Assembly (NCBI RefSeq): GCF_000763295.1
Contig: NZ_JRJE01000008.1
Coordinates: 104,958 to 168,957 of the forward strand
Reading direction: 5' to 3'
DNA from: Thalassospira australica
GTDB lineage: Bacteria; Pseudomonadota; Alphaproteobacteria; Rhodospirillales; Thalassospiraceae
Length of the DNA stretch: 64,000 nucleotides
Shown piece after piece: positions 18,013 through 27,651 of this stretch; positions within the stretch are counted from its first letter, which is position 1, and each line of letters begins with the position of its first letter. The notes below the pieces were generated by a model that was not told the DNA's origin, did not search any database, and saw only the letters and a list, made by a program, of their open reading frames with translations. Made by a program: the position numbers and the translations under genes.

Positions 18013-18990
18013 ATGCTGCCGATCAAGGACAACAACCCGACGACCATAACGCCCTGGGTCACCTATGCCATCATTGCGATCAATGTCGTGGTCTTTTTGG
18101 CGACGGTAACACTTGATCCCCGCGCAATGGTGTTGATGAACCTGCAATACGGGGCGATCCCTGCCGTCCTGTTTGGTCATGCAGAGCTACCACCGGACTT
18201 TTCCCCCTTCCCGGCCGGATTTGCATTCCTGTCGATTTTTTCGTCCATGTTCATGCATGGCGGCTGGATGCATCTTGGCGGCAACATGCTGTACCTGTGG
18301 ATTTTCGGCAATAACGTCGAAGACTCCATGGGCCATTTCCGTTTTCTGGTCTTCTATCTTGCCTGTGGTGTTGCTGCCGCCCTTGGGCACGGCCTGCTTG
18401 ATACCCAGTCAGAAATCCCCATGATCGGCGCATCCGGTGCGCTTGCCGGTGTGCTGGGGGCGTACTTCCTGCTGTATCCCAAGGCGCGCGTGCTGGTCTG
18501 GTTCTTCTGGGTGTTTATCTTTTATGTACCCGCCGTCGTGGTGCTGGGTTTCTGGTTTGTCAGTCAGGTGATCAATTTCGGCAGCGGGGCCGGGGGCAAC
18601 ATTGCCTGGGTGGCCCATATTGCCGGCTTTATCGCCGGGCTTGCGCTTATTCCCCTGTTCAAGCACCGCAACGTGCCGCTTTGGCATGATGGATCGGCGG
18701 CCCCGGCCTTTGGCATCTATCGCCCGGGTCGCAAAACACGCGGCCCCGCAGGCAGTTCAAACATCCCGCCCTGGGCCGCAGCCTACGAGGCCGAACGCGC
18801 GGCAAAACGCGCCAACATGCGCCGTGATCAGCGCGGCCCGTGGGGTAAGGAAGACGAAGAACGTGATCCTTCGCCCTGGGGGCGCTATCAGGTCAAACCA
18901 GAACCAAAGCCCGGAAAAAAAACCAAACCGTCAGTCGGCGTGCCCAAAGTTGTCCGCTTGCATCCGGACCGCGACAAAGACGATACTTAA
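18013..18990 (+). CDS. Rhomboid-family intramembrane serine protease
   Basis: 325 residues with six or more hydrophobic segments in the first 220. The catalytic dyad is visible as Ser141 in GASG and His202 in AHIAGF; HLGGN (His87, Asn91) supplies the oxyanion side. The C-terminal 100 residues are hydrophilic, with Pro- and Lys-rich stretches, a cytosolic tail common in alphaproteobacterial rhomboids. It cleaves single-pass membrane proteins within the bilayer; substrates are unknown. The start at 18013 gives the family-typical N-terminus MLPIKD. Confidence 0.92.
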   Translation: MLPIKDNNPTTITPWVTYAIIAINVVVFLATVTLDPRAMVLMNLQYGAIPAVLFGHAELPPDFSPFPAGFAFLSIFSSMFMHGGWMHLGGNMLYLWIFGNNVEDSMGHFRFLVFYLACGVAAALGHGLLDTQSEIPMIGASGALAGVLGAYFLLYPKARVLVWFFWVFIFYVPAVVVLGFWFVSQVINFGSGAGGNIAWVAHIAGFIAGLALIPLFKHRNVPLWHDGSAAPAFGIYRPGRKTRGPAGSSNIPPWAAAYEAERAAKRANMRRDQRGPWGKEDEERDPSPWGRYQVKPEPKPGKKTKPSVGVPKVVRLHPDRDKDDT

Positions 18991-19024
18991 GTGACGCCCC
19001 AAAAGAACACCCGGGAGACATGGA

Positions 19025-20065
19025 ATGCGCGCAGCCTACTTCACCGAATATCAGGGTCCGATCGAAGTTCAGAAAGTCGATGACCCCACCCCTGAAAACG
19101 GCGGTGTTGTGATCAAGGTCGCGGCCACCGGGCTGTGTCGCAGTGACTGGCATGGCTGGATGGGCCATGATTCCGATGTGCAACTCCCGCATGTTCCGGG
19201 CCATGAATTTGCCGGGACGATTGTCGCCGTCGGCAAGGATATCAAACGCTGGAAAGAAGGCGACCGCGTCACCGTGCCCTTCGTGTCGGGCTGCGGGCAC
19301 TGCCCGGAATGCCACAGCGGCAATCATCAGGTCTGCGATCAGCAATTCCAGCCGGGCTTCACCCATTGGGGCAGCTTTGCCGAATATGTCGCGATTGATT
19401 ACGCTGACACCAATCTTGTCCGCCTGCCCGAAGAGATGGATTTCGCCACCGCCGCCAGCCTCGGCTGCCGCTTTGCCACAAGTTTCCGCGGCGTGATTGA
19501 TCAGGGAAAGGTCACTGCCGGCCAGACGGTCGCCGTTCACGGGGCGGGCGGTGTCGGGCTGTCTGCCATCATGATTGCCGCAGCCGCAGGTGCATATGTC
19601 ATTGCCATTGATATTGACGACAGCAAACTTGATTTCGCCCGCGAGCTGGGGGCAAATGCGGTTCTCAATGCCAGGGATGTGGATGACATCCCAACCGCGA
19701 TCAAGGACATCACGCGCGGCGGGGTGAATGTTTCTGTCGATGCACTGGGAAGCAGCCAGACCTGCTTTAACTCCGTCGCATCGCTTCGCAAACGCGGCAA
19801 ACACATTCAAATCGGCCTGATGACCGGCGATCACGCCCACGCCAAAGTTCCCATGGACCGGGTGGTTGCCCATGAACTTGAAATTCTGGGCAGCCACGGC
19901 ATGCAGGCATTTCGCTATGACGCCATGATCGACATGATCACAAGCGGGAAGCTCGCCCCGCAAAAACTGATCGGCGACCGCGTCACCCTGGCCGAAGGCG
20001 CAACCGCATTGATGAATATGGACAGTTTCATTGGCACCGGCGTCACCGTGATTGATCGGTTCTGA
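19025..20065 (+). CDS. Zinc-dependent alcohol dehydrogenase
   Basis: 346 residues, MDR superfamily. [10 protein letters not shown] and GHEFAG hold the catalytic zinc ligands; [16 protein letters not shown] holds the four structural-zinc cysteines; GAGGVGLSA is the Rossmann nucleotide site. The sequence fits the AdhP-like or zinc alcohol dehydrogenase family protein group. The substrate is not predictable. RBS GGGAGA precedes the start. The DUF2478 gene begins three bases after its stop, so the two are co-transcribed and probably translationally coupled. Confidence 0.9.
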   Translation: MRAAYFTEYQGPIEVQKVDDPTPENGGVVIKVAATGLCRSDWHGWMGHDSDVQLPHVPGHEFAGTIVAVGKDIKRWKEGDRVTVPFVSGCGHCPECHSGNHQVCDQQFQPGFTHWGSFAEYVAIDYADTNLVRLPEEMDFATAASLGCRFATSFRGVIDQGKVTAGQTVAVHGAGGVGLSAIMIAAAAGAYVIAIDIDDSKLDFARELGANAVLNARDVDDIPTAIKDITRGGVNVSVDALGSSQTCFNSVASLRKRGKHIQIGLMTGDHAHAKVPMDRVVAHELEILGSHGMQAFRYDAMIDMITSGKLAPQKLIGDRVTLAEGATALMNMDSFIGTGVTVIDRF

Positions 20066-20068
20066 TCC

Positions 20069-20611
20069 ATGCTGGCTGCTATTGCCTTTCACCCAAAAGA
20101 CCCGATTGACGATCTTCTGACCGCCATTGCCGAGGGGATGCTGGCAAATGGCAAGTCGGTCGCGGGTTATGTGCAAAAACGCCGCAGGGATGCCGATTGC
20201 GGAACACTTGTCTATGTCCGCAATCTGCGATCCGGCGATGAAATGCCGATCACCAAAAACCGCGGCGCGATGGCCAAGGGCTGCAAGCTTGATGGCGATG
20301 CGCTGTCCACCCTGTCGGAACAGCTTTCGCAGGATGTTGAAACCGGGGCCGATCTGCTGATCGTTGCGCGCTTTGGCCGCAGCGAAGCAGACGGGCGCGG
20401 GCTGCGCGATGTCATTTCGCGTGCAATGGAACTTGAAATACCGGTACTGGTCGGCGTGCGTGATGAATATCTGCCCGCCTGGGATGATTTTCATGGCGGC
20501 ATCGCCGATAGCCTCCCGCTCAACGAAAAGGCCCTCCTTGCATGGCTGGCCGACTTGGCCCCAAAGACTACACACGATCTCGCACTTGATCCCACAGGGG
20601 CAAGCACATGA
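20069..20611 (+). CDS. DUF2478 domain protein
   Basis: 180 residues. Recognised as DUF2478 by RRRDADCGTLVYVRNLRSG, GCKLDGDALS and ADLLIVARFGRSEADGRGLRDVI, which resemble the strands of NTPase-fold nucleotide-binding proteins, although no intact P-loop is seen at the N-terminus. Members are often found near molybdenum metabolism genes, but here the partner is an alcohol dehydrogenase whose stop codon lies three bases upstream. The biochemical role is not known. Confidence 0.75.
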   Translation: MLAAIAFHPKDPIDDLLTAIAEGMLANGKSVAGYVQKRRRDADCGTLVYVRNLRSGDEMPITKNRGAMAKGCKLDGDALSTLSEQLSQDVETGADLLIVARFGRSEADGRGLRDVISRAMELEIPVLVGVRDEYLPAWDDFHGGIADSLPLNEKALLAWLADLAPKTTHDLALDPTGAST

Positions 20612-20701
20612 TTGTGATCATCCAACCCTTGGGGTAATGCACCCGTTTGGGCATACTTGCATGGCGACGATATCTACAACCCTGATTGCGGGGATATCAT
20701 C

Positions 20702-21709
20702 ATGTGGATGCGATTTCTTGTTGCCGGTCTGATTTTCCTTGCCCTGATTTTTGTGGTGAATGTACCTGCCGCACAGGCCGCAGATCCGTTTGGCCAGATT
20801 GAAATTCGCGAATGGACTGTCGATTATGGTGGCCTGCCGCGTGATCCCGATGCTGTATCTGCCGATGAAATCTGGTTTGTCGGACAGGTTGGCGACTATA
20901 TCGGGCGGCTTGATCCGCAAACCGGCGCATTTTTCAAACGCGACCTTGATGATGAACCTGGCCCCCACAACCTGATTGTCGGGGCGGATGGCATTGTCTG
21001 GTATGCCGGTAATCTGGATGGTTATATCGGGCGTTATGATCCCGATACCGACCAGATCGAACGCATCAACATGCCCGACGCCGCCGCACGTGATCCCCAC
21101 ACCCTGATCTTCGACGCACAGAACCGCTTTATCTGGTTTACCGTGCAGAACGGTAACTTTGTAGGGCGGCTTGATCCCGAAACACGTGATGTCCGCCTGA
21201 TCGCGGTGCCAACCTCGCGCGCCCGCCCCTATGGCATCAAACAGGCCCCGGATGGCACATTGTGGGTCGCCTTGCTTGGCACCAACAAGCTGGCATCGAT
21301 TGATCCTGAAACTTTCGAATTGCGCGAACATCTGCTGCCCGACGGGGCACGCCCACGGCGGATTGGCGTCACAGATCAGGGGCATGTGTTTTATACCGGA
21401 TATGCCCGTGGTGTGCTGGGGCGCATCAATCCGGCAAACGGTCAAATTGATGAATGGCCGATGCCCGGTGGTAAAAACTCACGTCCCTATGGCATGGCCG
21501 TTGATCATGAAAACCGCGTCTGGGCGGTCGAAGGCGGACGCCCGGCAATGTTTGTTGGTTTTGACCCGGAACAGGAAAAATACATTTCAAACACCCCCAT
21601 CGGTTCGGGCGGCGTAACTGTTCGGCACATGGATTTCAATCTTGAAACCAAATCCGTCTGGTTTGGAAGTGATGCCGGCACCATTGGTCAGGCACATGTC
21701 GGGCAATAG
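20702..21709 (+). CDS. Periplasmic streptogramin-lyase-like beta-propeller
   Basis: 335 residues from ATG 20702, chosen because it is followed directly by a signal peptide (FLVAGLIFLALIFVV, cleavage after AQA). The mature protein repeats a blade motif of about 42 residues (WFVGQVGDYIGRLDPQTG, WYAGNLDGYIGRYDPDT, WFTVQNGNFVGRLDPET) as in virginiamycin B lyase (Vgb). Secreted homologs without proven lyase activity are common, so antibiotic resistance should not be assumed; sensing or binding is equally possible. An in-frame ATG upstream at 20657 would bury the signal sequence. Confidence 0.8.
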   Translation: MWMRFLVAGLIFLALIFVVNVPAAQAADPFGQIEIREWTVDYGGLPRDPDAVSADEIWFVGQVGDYIGRLDPQTGAFFKRDLDDEPGPHNLIVGADGIVWYAGNLDGYIGRYDPDTDQIERINMPDAAARDPHTLIFDAQNRFIWFTVQNGNFVGRLDPETRDVRLIAVPTSRARPYGIKQAPDGTLWVALLGTNKLASIDPETFELREHLLPDGARPRRIGVTDQGHVFYTGYARGVLGRINPANGQIDEWPMPGGKNSRPYGMAVDHENRVWAVEGGRPAMFVGFDPEQEKYISNTPIGSGGVTVRHMDFNLETKSVWFGSDAGTIGQAHVGQ

Positions 21710-21772
21710 CAACGATCCTCGGACGGGGCTTAATGCAACTCCCGTTTAGGCTGGGCTGGGCTACGCAAACAA

Positions 21773-22504
21773 TCAGTCGCCGATATCTGAACAGACGCGC
21801 TCCCCGACAAGAACCTTGGCGGCAAACCGTTCAAACCATGCCCCGAATTGCGCATCATATTTCGCCCGGCCTGCCCGCTGGGTGTCGGGGCACTGGCCGT
21901 TGGGGCGGTCGGTCTTGTCACCGGCATTTGACAGCCAGCGTTCATGGCTTTCATCGTCAACTTCCGGGTGGAACTGAATGCCCCAGATACGCTGATCAAT
22001 ATGATAGGCCTGATGGGGAAATGTCGGCCCGGTCGCCATAAGTTCGGCACCCTCGGGCAAACCGAACCCTTCGCTATGCCAATGGTAAACCATCATTTCA
22101 TCGGGGAACAATTCCCGCCCCGCCTCGGTCGCCTGAACCGGGTAATAGCCGATCTCGGTCATGCCATCGGTATGCGGTGTCACGCTTGCACCAAGATGGC
22201 GCGCCATCATCTGCGCCCCAAGGCAAATGCCCAGATACATCGCATCGCTGGCAACCACATTGGGCAACCAGTTCATGATCGCATCGACATTGCCAAGATG
22301 ATCATCATTGGCACTCATCGGACCACCAAACACGACAACAAGGTGATAGCCACCAAGATCATCGGGCAGGACGTCGCCCTCTCCGGGGCGGCGAATATCG
22401 AACTCATACCCATACCGGCGCAGTACAGCTCCCACCCGTCCCGGATGTCCGGTGGCCGAATTGAAAACCATCAAAATGCGGTTGGCGGGGCTCAGTTCGT
22501 TCAT
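21773..22504 (-). CDS. Class I glutamine amidotransferase-like protein
   Basis: 243 residues. The GATase triad is complete: Cys94 in LGICLGAQ, His179 and Glu181 in FHPEV. FGGPMSAND is the usual oxyanion region. It is a free-standing GMP-synthase-like amidotransferase domain; such proteins (YfeJ/YbaB-adjacent group) probably act on gamma-glutamyl compounds, but the acceptor is unknown. No synthase partner is nearby. It is downstream of ychF on the same strand, beyond a terminator. Confidence 0.85.
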   Translation of the reverse strand: MNELSPANRILMVFNSATGHPGRVGAVLRRYGYEFDIRRPGEGDVLPDDLGGYHLVVVFGGPMSANDDHLGNVDAIMNWLPNVVASDAMYLGICLGAQMMARHLGASVTPHTDGMTEIGYYPVQATEAGRELFPDEMMVYHWHSEGFGLPEGAELMATGPTFPHQAYHIDQRIWGIQFHPEVDDESHERWLSNAGDKTDRPNGQCPDTQRAGRAKYDAQFGAWFERFAAKVLVGERVCSDIGD

Positions 22505-22591
22505 TTGGTCCTCATAATTGCATGAGCGAAGACTGACCTTTTGCAGAGAATTTTACAAGCCCCGGCTGATCATCATCGACCCTGCAAATGT

Positions 22592-22623
22592 AAAAAGGCC
22601 GCCGCACAGGTGCGACGGCCTTG
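22592..22623 (-). terminator. Terminator of ychF
   Basis: AAGGCCGTCGCAC / GTGCGGCGGCCTT on the minus strand, followed by TTTT. Confidence 0.85.
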
Positions 22624-22647
22624 AAATCATGACGCTTAAGCGATGTC

Positions 22648-23751
22648 TTAAACGTTGAATTTAAAGTGGAAGATATCGCCATCCTTGACGATATAGGTCT
22701 TGCCTTCCTGACGCAGCTTACCGGCATCGCGCGCCCCGGATTCACCGTTAAATTCGATGAAATCATCATAGGCGATGGTTTCGGCCTTAATGAAGCCGCG
22801 CTCAAAGTCGGTGTGAATGACGCCTGCTGCATTCGGCGCACTTGCACCCTGATGAACGGTCCATGCGCGTGCTTCTTTCGGCCCCACCGTAAAGAACGTC
22901 AAAAGGTTCAAAAGCTTGTAACCTTCGCGAATGATGCGCGCCAAACCGGTTTCCGACAGGCCAAGCCCCTCAAGGAATTCGGCCTTGTCATCAGCACTTT
23001 CAAGCAAGGCAACCTCGGCTTCGATGGCCGCCGAAATCACCACCGAACGCGCCCCCTGTGCTTCGGCCATTTCTGCAACCTTGGCCGAGAGTTCGTTGCC
23101 CTCTGCTGCGTTGTCTTCATCCACATTGCAGACATAAAGGATCGGCTTGCTGGTCAGAAGCTGCAGCATACGAAACGCTTTTTCTTCGTCTTCGCCGTCA
23201 ACTTCAACCACACGGGCCGGTTTGCCTTCACGCAGCGCTTCCAGCGAACGTTCGATCAGATCCATGGTCAGCTTGGCGTCCTTGTCATTTGAACGCGCCT
23301 TTTTCTGCAAAGCCGGAATACGCTTTTCCAGGCTTTCCATATCGGCCAGCATCAACTCAGTCTCGATCGTTTCCGCATCACGGACCGGATCAACCGATCC
23401 ATCGACGTGGGTGATGTCACCATCTTCAAAGCAGCGCAGAACATGCACGATGGCATCGGTTTCACGAATGTTGGCCAAGAACTGGTTGCCAAGACCTTCG
23501 CCCTTGGACGCCCCACGGACCAGACCGGCAATATCGACAAATTCCAGTTGGGTCGGAATGATGGTTGCCGATTTGCCGATTGCGGCAATCTTGTCCAGAC
23601 GCTCGTCAGGAACACCGACACGACCGGTATTGGGTTCAATCGTACAGAACGGGAAGTTCGCTGCCTCGGCAGCGGCCGTCTGGGTCAGGGCGTTAAAAAG
23701 GGTCGATTTACCAACGTTCGGCATACCGACGATACCGCATTTGAATCCCAT
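22648..23751 (-). CDS. ychF: Redox-regulated ATPase YchF
   Basis: 367 residues. The Obg-family G1 motif GMPNVGKST (about 8-16) and DIAGLVRGASKGEGLG are clear. The G4 position reads NVDE instead of NKxD, the known YchF signature that shifts specificity to ATP. A C-terminal TGS domain follows (ARAWTVHQGASAPNAAGVIHTDF). It is a ribosome-associated ATPase that dampens oxidative-stress responses in other bacteria. GGAGC precedes the start. Order rplY-pth-ychF is the common bacterial arrangement. Confidence 0.96.
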   Translation of the reverse strand: MGFKCGIVGMPNVGKSTLFNALTQTAAAEAANFPFCTIEPNTGRVGVPDERLDKIAAIGKSATIIPTQLEFVDIAGLVRGASKGEGLGNQFLANIRETDAIVHVLRCFEDGDITHVDGSVDPVRDAETIETELMLADMESLEKRIPALQKKARSNDKDAKLTMDLIERSLEALREGKPARVVEVDGEDEEKAFRMLQLLTSKPILYVCNVDEDNAAEGNELSAKVAEMAEAQGARSVVISAAIEAEVALLESADDKAEFLEGLGLSETGLARIIREGYKLLNLLTFFTVGPKEARAWTVHQGASAPNAAGVIHTDFERGFIKAETIAYDDFIEFNGESGARDAGKLRQEGKTYIVKDGDIFHFKFNV

Positions 23752-23815
23752 CTTTCCGGGCTCCGTAACTTGAATTTCTGTTTATGTGGATCGATTTGTG
23801 CCGTCACAAACCAAC

Positions 23816-24601
23816 CTATTTCTTTTTGCCAAATGCCTTGGCAAGGGCCTCTGCCATGGCAGAGGCAGCATTACTGACCGGGGTGTCTGCGCGCTCAAGG
23901 CGCACTTTGGCCGCCCCCGAAAGATCATCCATGCCCGCGTCCGTTTCCGGTTCATCCGGGGCATTGGTCTTCTTCTCGCCTTTGGCCTTATTGGCCGCCG
24001 GTTTGTCTTTTTTCGGCGCTTTGGGCTTGGGCGGGGTTACGATGGCGGAAACCTTGCTCATAAACCCGCCGTCATCGCCCTTGGTCAGGCGCGCAAATTC
24101 TGCGGCGACCGCGTCCAGAAGCGTCATCAGCCAGCCATTCTGTTCGGCCTTGGAAAAATCTCCAAGAACATGGCCATGCACGCGGGATTTATCCCCGGGA
24201 TGACCAATCCCCAAACGAACGCGGCGATATTCCTTGCCACAATGGGCATCAATGGATCGCAAACCGTTATGGCCCCCATGGCCGCCGCCGCGTTTAACGC
24301 GCAGCTTGCCCGGTGGCAGGTCCAGCTCATCATGCAGGACAATAACGTCTTCGATTGGAATCTTGTAAAAGCGCAGCACTTCGCCAACACTTTGCCCCGA
24401 CAGGTTCATGAAGGTTTCCGGTTTCAAAACCAGAACTTTTTCACCGTTCAATTCACCTTCGGAAATCTGGCCCTGAAACTTTTTGCGCCAGGGACCAAAA
24501 GAATAGCGGCGGACGAGTTCGTCCGCCGCCATGAAGCCAATGTTGTGGCGATTGGCGGCATATCCCGATCCCGGGTTTCCCAATCCAACCACCAAAAACA
24601 T
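23816..24601 (-). CDS. pth: Peptidyl-tRNA hydrolase with basic C-terminal extension
   Basis: 261 residues; typical Pth has about 190-200. The catalytic core is intact: GLGNPG (6-11), His19 in NRHNIGF and [10 protein letters not shown] with the helper Asp. It releases peptides from peptidyl-tRNA that dropped off ribosomes. Residues from about 190 on are a Lys/Ala/Pro-rich linker ([19 protein letters not shown]) and an acidic segment, a disordered tail. The start is 15 bp after rplY, consistent with co-transcription. Confidence 0.95.
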   Translation of the reverse strand: MFLVVGLGNPGSGYAANRHNIGFMAADELVRRYSFGPWRKKFQGQISEGELNGEKVLVLKPETFMNLSGQSVGEVLRFYKIPIEDVIVLHDELDLPPGKLRVKRGGGHGGHNGLRSIDAHCGKEYRRVRLGIGHPGDKSRVHGHVLGDFSKAEQNGWLMTLLDAVAAEFARLTKGDDGGFMSKVSAIVTPPKPKAPKKDKPAANKAKGEKKTNAPDEPETDAGMDDLSGAAKVRLERADTPVSNAASAMAEALAKAFGKKK

Positions 24602-24616
24602 CGTAAGACCTCGATC

Positions 24617-25249
24617 TTATTCTTCGGTCGATTCTGCTTCTTCGGCGCCCTCTTCTCCGTCTTCGGCATTTTCTTCCGATTTCAGAGCGGACGGAGCAGC
24701 AACGGTCGCAACAGTGAAGTCACGATCGGTAATGGTAAGCTCAACACCTTTCGGCAGTTTAATTGCCGAGATGTGGATCGAGTCACCAACTTCGACACCG
24801 CTAAGGTCGAAGACCAGCTCTTCCGGAATAGCGGACGGAGCACAGATAACTTCAACGTCGTGACGAACAACGTTAAGCACGCCACCTTTTTTGAGGCCCG
24901 GGGATTTCTCTTCGTTTTCGAAGCGAACCGGAACTTCAACGTTGATGGTCTGGCCTTTGGAGAAGCGCAGAAGATCAACATGCAGGATTTCGTCAGAAAC
25001 CTTGTCGAACTGTACGTCGCGCGGCAGAACTTCGTATTTCTCTTTTCCGACTTCAACGGTCAGAACGTGGGAATAGAAGCCAGGCGCATGCAGAAGTTTC
25101 CAAAGCGGACGCGGGTCAATCTGGAACAAAACAGGTTCTTGTTTTGCACCATAGATGACACCAGGGACCATACCGGCACGACGCACGGCACGGGCGGCCC
25201 CCTTTCCGGCCCGTTCACGGATTTCCGCAGTGATAACAGAATTTGCCAT
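24617..25249 (-). CDS. rplY: 50S ribosomal protein L25/general stress protein Ctc
   Basis: 210 residues from the ATG at 25249, where MANSVITAEIRERAGKG begins and AAGGAG lies just upstream; an earlier in-frame start at 25303 is not supported. The N-terminal L25 domain binds 5S rRNA (GMVPGVIYG). The C-terminal TL5/CTC beta domain (VPVRFENEEKSPGLKKGGVLN) follows, then a very acidic tail rich in Glu. It is the long Ctc-type L25, not the short E. coli form. First gene before pth. Confidence 0.95.
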   Translation of the reverse strand: MANSVITAEIRERAGKGAARAVRRAGMVPGVIYGAKQEPVLFQIDPRPLWKLLHAPGFYSHVLTVEVGKEKYEVLPRDVQFDKVSDEILHVDLLRFSKGQTINVEVPVRFENEEKSPGLKKGGVLNVVRHDVEVICAPSAIPEELVFDLSGVEVGDSIHISAIKLPKGVELTITDRDFTVATVAAPSALKSEENAEDGEEGAEEAESTEE

Positions 25250-25371
25250 CGGAAAATCTCCTTGAACTAAAAAAAGTTGCTTCCGCAGGTTGGTGTAAAT
25301 CACCGCTGAAAGCCTACGAAAACAAGCGTGGTGGCCTCCAGGGGTGCCACCACGGCGAGGGCCTTATACCC

Positions 25372-26304
25372 TCAATCGAAAAGAACGGAAACAGATTTTT
25401 CTTCCGAGATACGACGAATGGCTTCTGCCATCAGCGGCGCAATCGGAAGCTGTCTGATTTTCTTGCAGTCACGCACGGCATCGGATGCCTTGATCGAGTC
25501 ACTGGTAACGACCTCGGTCATTGGCGAACCGGCAATACGTTCAACCGCCGGACCCGACAGAACACCATGCGAAACATAGGCCGCAACCGACGATGCACCA
25601 CGTTCTTTCAACGCACCGGCCGCATTGCAAAGCGTGCCTGCTGAATCAACGATGTCATCAACCAGAATGCAGGCCGCATCCTTGACGTCACCAATCACGT
25701 TCATGACTTCGGACACACCGGCTTGCGGTCGGCGTTTGTCAATGATCGCCAGTTCGGCGTCCAGACGTTTTGCAACCGAACGCGCACGGGCCACGCCGCC
25801 AACATCCGGGCTGACGATCACCAGTTTCTGGCCTTCAAACTTGTTGCGGATGTCGCTGGTCAGGACCGGCGATGCAAACAGGTTATCAAGCGGAATGTCG
25901 AAGAAGCCCTGAATCTGACCGGCGTGAAGGTCCATGGTCAGAACGCGGTCCGCACCGGCAACCGTAATCAGGTTGGCGACCAGCTTGGCCGAGATCGGGG
26001 TACGGGGACCGGATTTACGATCCTGACGGGCATACCCGAAGTACGGCATCACTGCGGTGATGCGGCGTGCTGAACCACGGCGCAACGCATCAAGCATCAC
26101 CAGAAGTTCCATCAGGTTGTCGTTGGCGGGATAAGAGGTGCTCTGAATGACAAAAACGTCCTCACCGCGGACGTTTTCCTGAATTTCGCACCAGATTTCC
26201 TCATCAGAGAAACGCTTAACGTCTGCACGGGTAAGCGGCAGATTAAGATGGTCAGCAATTGCCTCAGCCAACGGGCGGTTACTGTTACCAGCGAGGATCT
26301 TCAT
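25372..26304 (-). CDS. prs: Ribose-phosphate pyrophosphokinase
   Basis: 310 residues from the ATG at 26304 ([17 protein letters not shown]); the ORF continues 27 codons upstream without a family match. [16 protein letters not shown], the flexible-loop region and the PRPP motif [13 protein letters not shown] are present. It makes PRPP from ribose 5-phosphate and ATP for nucleotide, His and Trp synthesis. A near-consensus promoter at 26513-26541 gives a leader of about 200 bases. A GTGGTGGC hairpin at about 25329-25354 follows the gene but has only a weak T-run, so readthrough into rplY is possible. Confidence 0.96.
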   Translation of the reverse strand: MKILAGNSNRPLAEAIADHLNLPLTRADVKRFSDEEIWCEIQENVRGEDVFVIQSTSYPANDNLMELLVMLDALRRGSARRITAVMPYFGYARQDRKSGPRTPISAKLVANLITVAGADRVLTMDLHAGQIQGFFDIPLDNLFASPVLTSDIRNKFEGQKLVIVSPDVGGVARARSVAKRLDAELAIIDKRRPQAGVSEVMNVIGDVKDAACILVDDIVDSAGTLCNAAGALKERGASSVAAYVSHGVLSGPAVERIAGSPMTEVVTSDSIKASDAVRDCKKIRQLPIAPLMAEAIRRISEEKSVSVLFD

Positions 26305-26621
26305 AGCGGGGCCTCGGTTAATGGGTGCCGGGAAAGCGAAAACTAAATAATTTTCGCGACTCCACCTATCGCAGACCAGCCGCAATCAGCCCCCGCTTGC
26401 CCTTGCCCCCAAACGGCCCGGAAATTGGGAAATTCCCACCGGTTCGACGACATGTTCACGACACTCAAAGACCAAATTTCGGCGACTCTGCATAACGGCA
26501 GATCGCGGCGGCTTTATAACCAGCCGTTAACAGTCTGTAAATGGGGCCAATGGCGAATAACGACAAGGCAGTCATGCATGATCCGCCGATCCGGCCCGTC
26601 GAGCGGGCATTAGAAGAAATT
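26305..26621. other. Leader and promoter region of prs
   Basis: No gene is supported here. It contains the prs promoter and about 200 bases of untranslated leader; no riboswitch fold was recognised by eye. Confidence 0.5.
26513..26541 (-). promoter_or_regulatory. Sigma-70-type promoter of prs
   Basis: On the minus strand TTTACA, a 17-bp spacer and TATAAA, close to the consensus for both boxes. Confidence 0.7.
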
Positions 26622-27635
26622 CTAGCGCGCCGCAGCCGTTTTTTTGTCGGCACGCAATTGCAGCTTCTTGCTTGTGGCAATTTGCCCAAGAACCCCTTCA
26701 AGGGTTTCCACTGCTGCCTGGGCTGCAAGGGATGCGACCGCCCCCCATCGTTCATCAAGCTGACCACGCGGCACGACATTGTTCTGGTTCATCCGCCCAA
26801 GCTCCGTGCCGTCAACTTCCATGATGATCCACTCAACGGCAACGCGATCAAGCGGCGTGGTGGTTTCCTCTGTCACCGGGCTGACATCAATTGTCGCCGA
26901 CAGGATCACACTGTTTTCGTCGATATCACGATTATCAACGGCAATACCCTTTGATCGCAGCAGCGCACCAGCAGATCGCGAAAGCGCGGTATTGCCATCG
27001 CCCGGTGCCCCGGCAAAATCAATCAGCGCGATTTTCATCACCGGTGCCGCACGCAATGCCGACCGGTCCCCGGTAATAATAAAGGCAATTTCGTCGGCCG
27101 GTTCTGCTACCAACCCTTCATAGGTCTGCGCCAGCGGATCGTCGGCGGTGCCGTCAAGCTTGCGCACCTTTTCGACCAGTTCTTGCGGAATGGCGAGATT
27201 GTCTTCCTCTGGCCCGTTGGGGGCATCGGCAAACCAGTGATCGGCGGCAAGTTCACCCTGCGAACGTGCGGTATCAATCGCAAGCCCGTCGGGGCGCATC
27301 AGAACCCAGGTTATATCAAGTGCCGCACCACCATCGGACAGATTGGCCTCCACATTGGGTCTGAGGATGTAATTCCCGCCGATGTCGCTATCGCTATAGG
27401 CCGCAATGTCACGCAGCCGAAGCGCACGTGCCATCGCCCGCGCCAAATGGGTCGACGCCCCGTCGGGCAAATCTTCCGTCCCCTCTACACGCACCGTGCC
27501 GGTATCGCGCAACTCCAACAAGGACGGATCACCCGCACGACCGGCCCCCTCAAACGGGCGCGGCAAGTCGCCGCAGGCAGCAAGGGGGGCGACCAGCAAA
27601 ATCAAGAAAACAATCGAACGCAGGAAAGACGTCAT
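26622..27635 (-). CDS. Putative lipoprotein, unknown function
   Basis: 337 residues. A signal sequence ends in the lipobox APLAAC (Cys21), followed by GDLPRPF, so it is probably a lipidated envelope protein. No known domain was recognised; segments such as LARAMARALRLRDIAAYS and VEWIIMEVDGTELGRMNQNN suggest alternating alpha/beta structure. The gene ends an apparent operon lgt-midA-pgeF-sORF-lipoprotein, and its lipid anchor would be added by the Lgt encoded in the same cluster. Confidence 0.75.
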   Translation of the reverse strand: MTSFLRSIVFLILLVAPLAACGDLPRPFEGAGRAGDPSLLELRDTGTVRVEGTEDLPDGASTHLARAMARALRLRDIAAYSDSDIGGNYILRPNVEANLSDGGAALDITWVLMRPDGLAIDTARSQGELAADHWFADAPNGPEEDNLAIPQELVEKVRKLDGTADDPLAQTYEGLVAEPADEIAFIITGDRSALRAAPVMKIALIDFAGAPGDGNTALSRSAGALLRSKGIAVDNRDIDENSVILSATIDVSPVTEETTTPLDRVAVEWIIMEVDGTELGRMNQNNVVPRGQLDERWGAVASLAAQAAVETLEGVLGQIATSKKLQLRADKKTAAAR

Positions 27636-27651
27636 CAGGGTACTTACATCG

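Noticed and set aside
18893..20575. 560-codon minus-strand open frame opposite the dehydrogenase and DUF2478 genes
   Set aside because: Shadow of two recognised genes; no motif, no ribosome site.
23786..25270. 494-codon plus-strand frame opposite pth and rplY
   Set aside because: Antisense to two essential-type genes; low-complexity composition without a domain.
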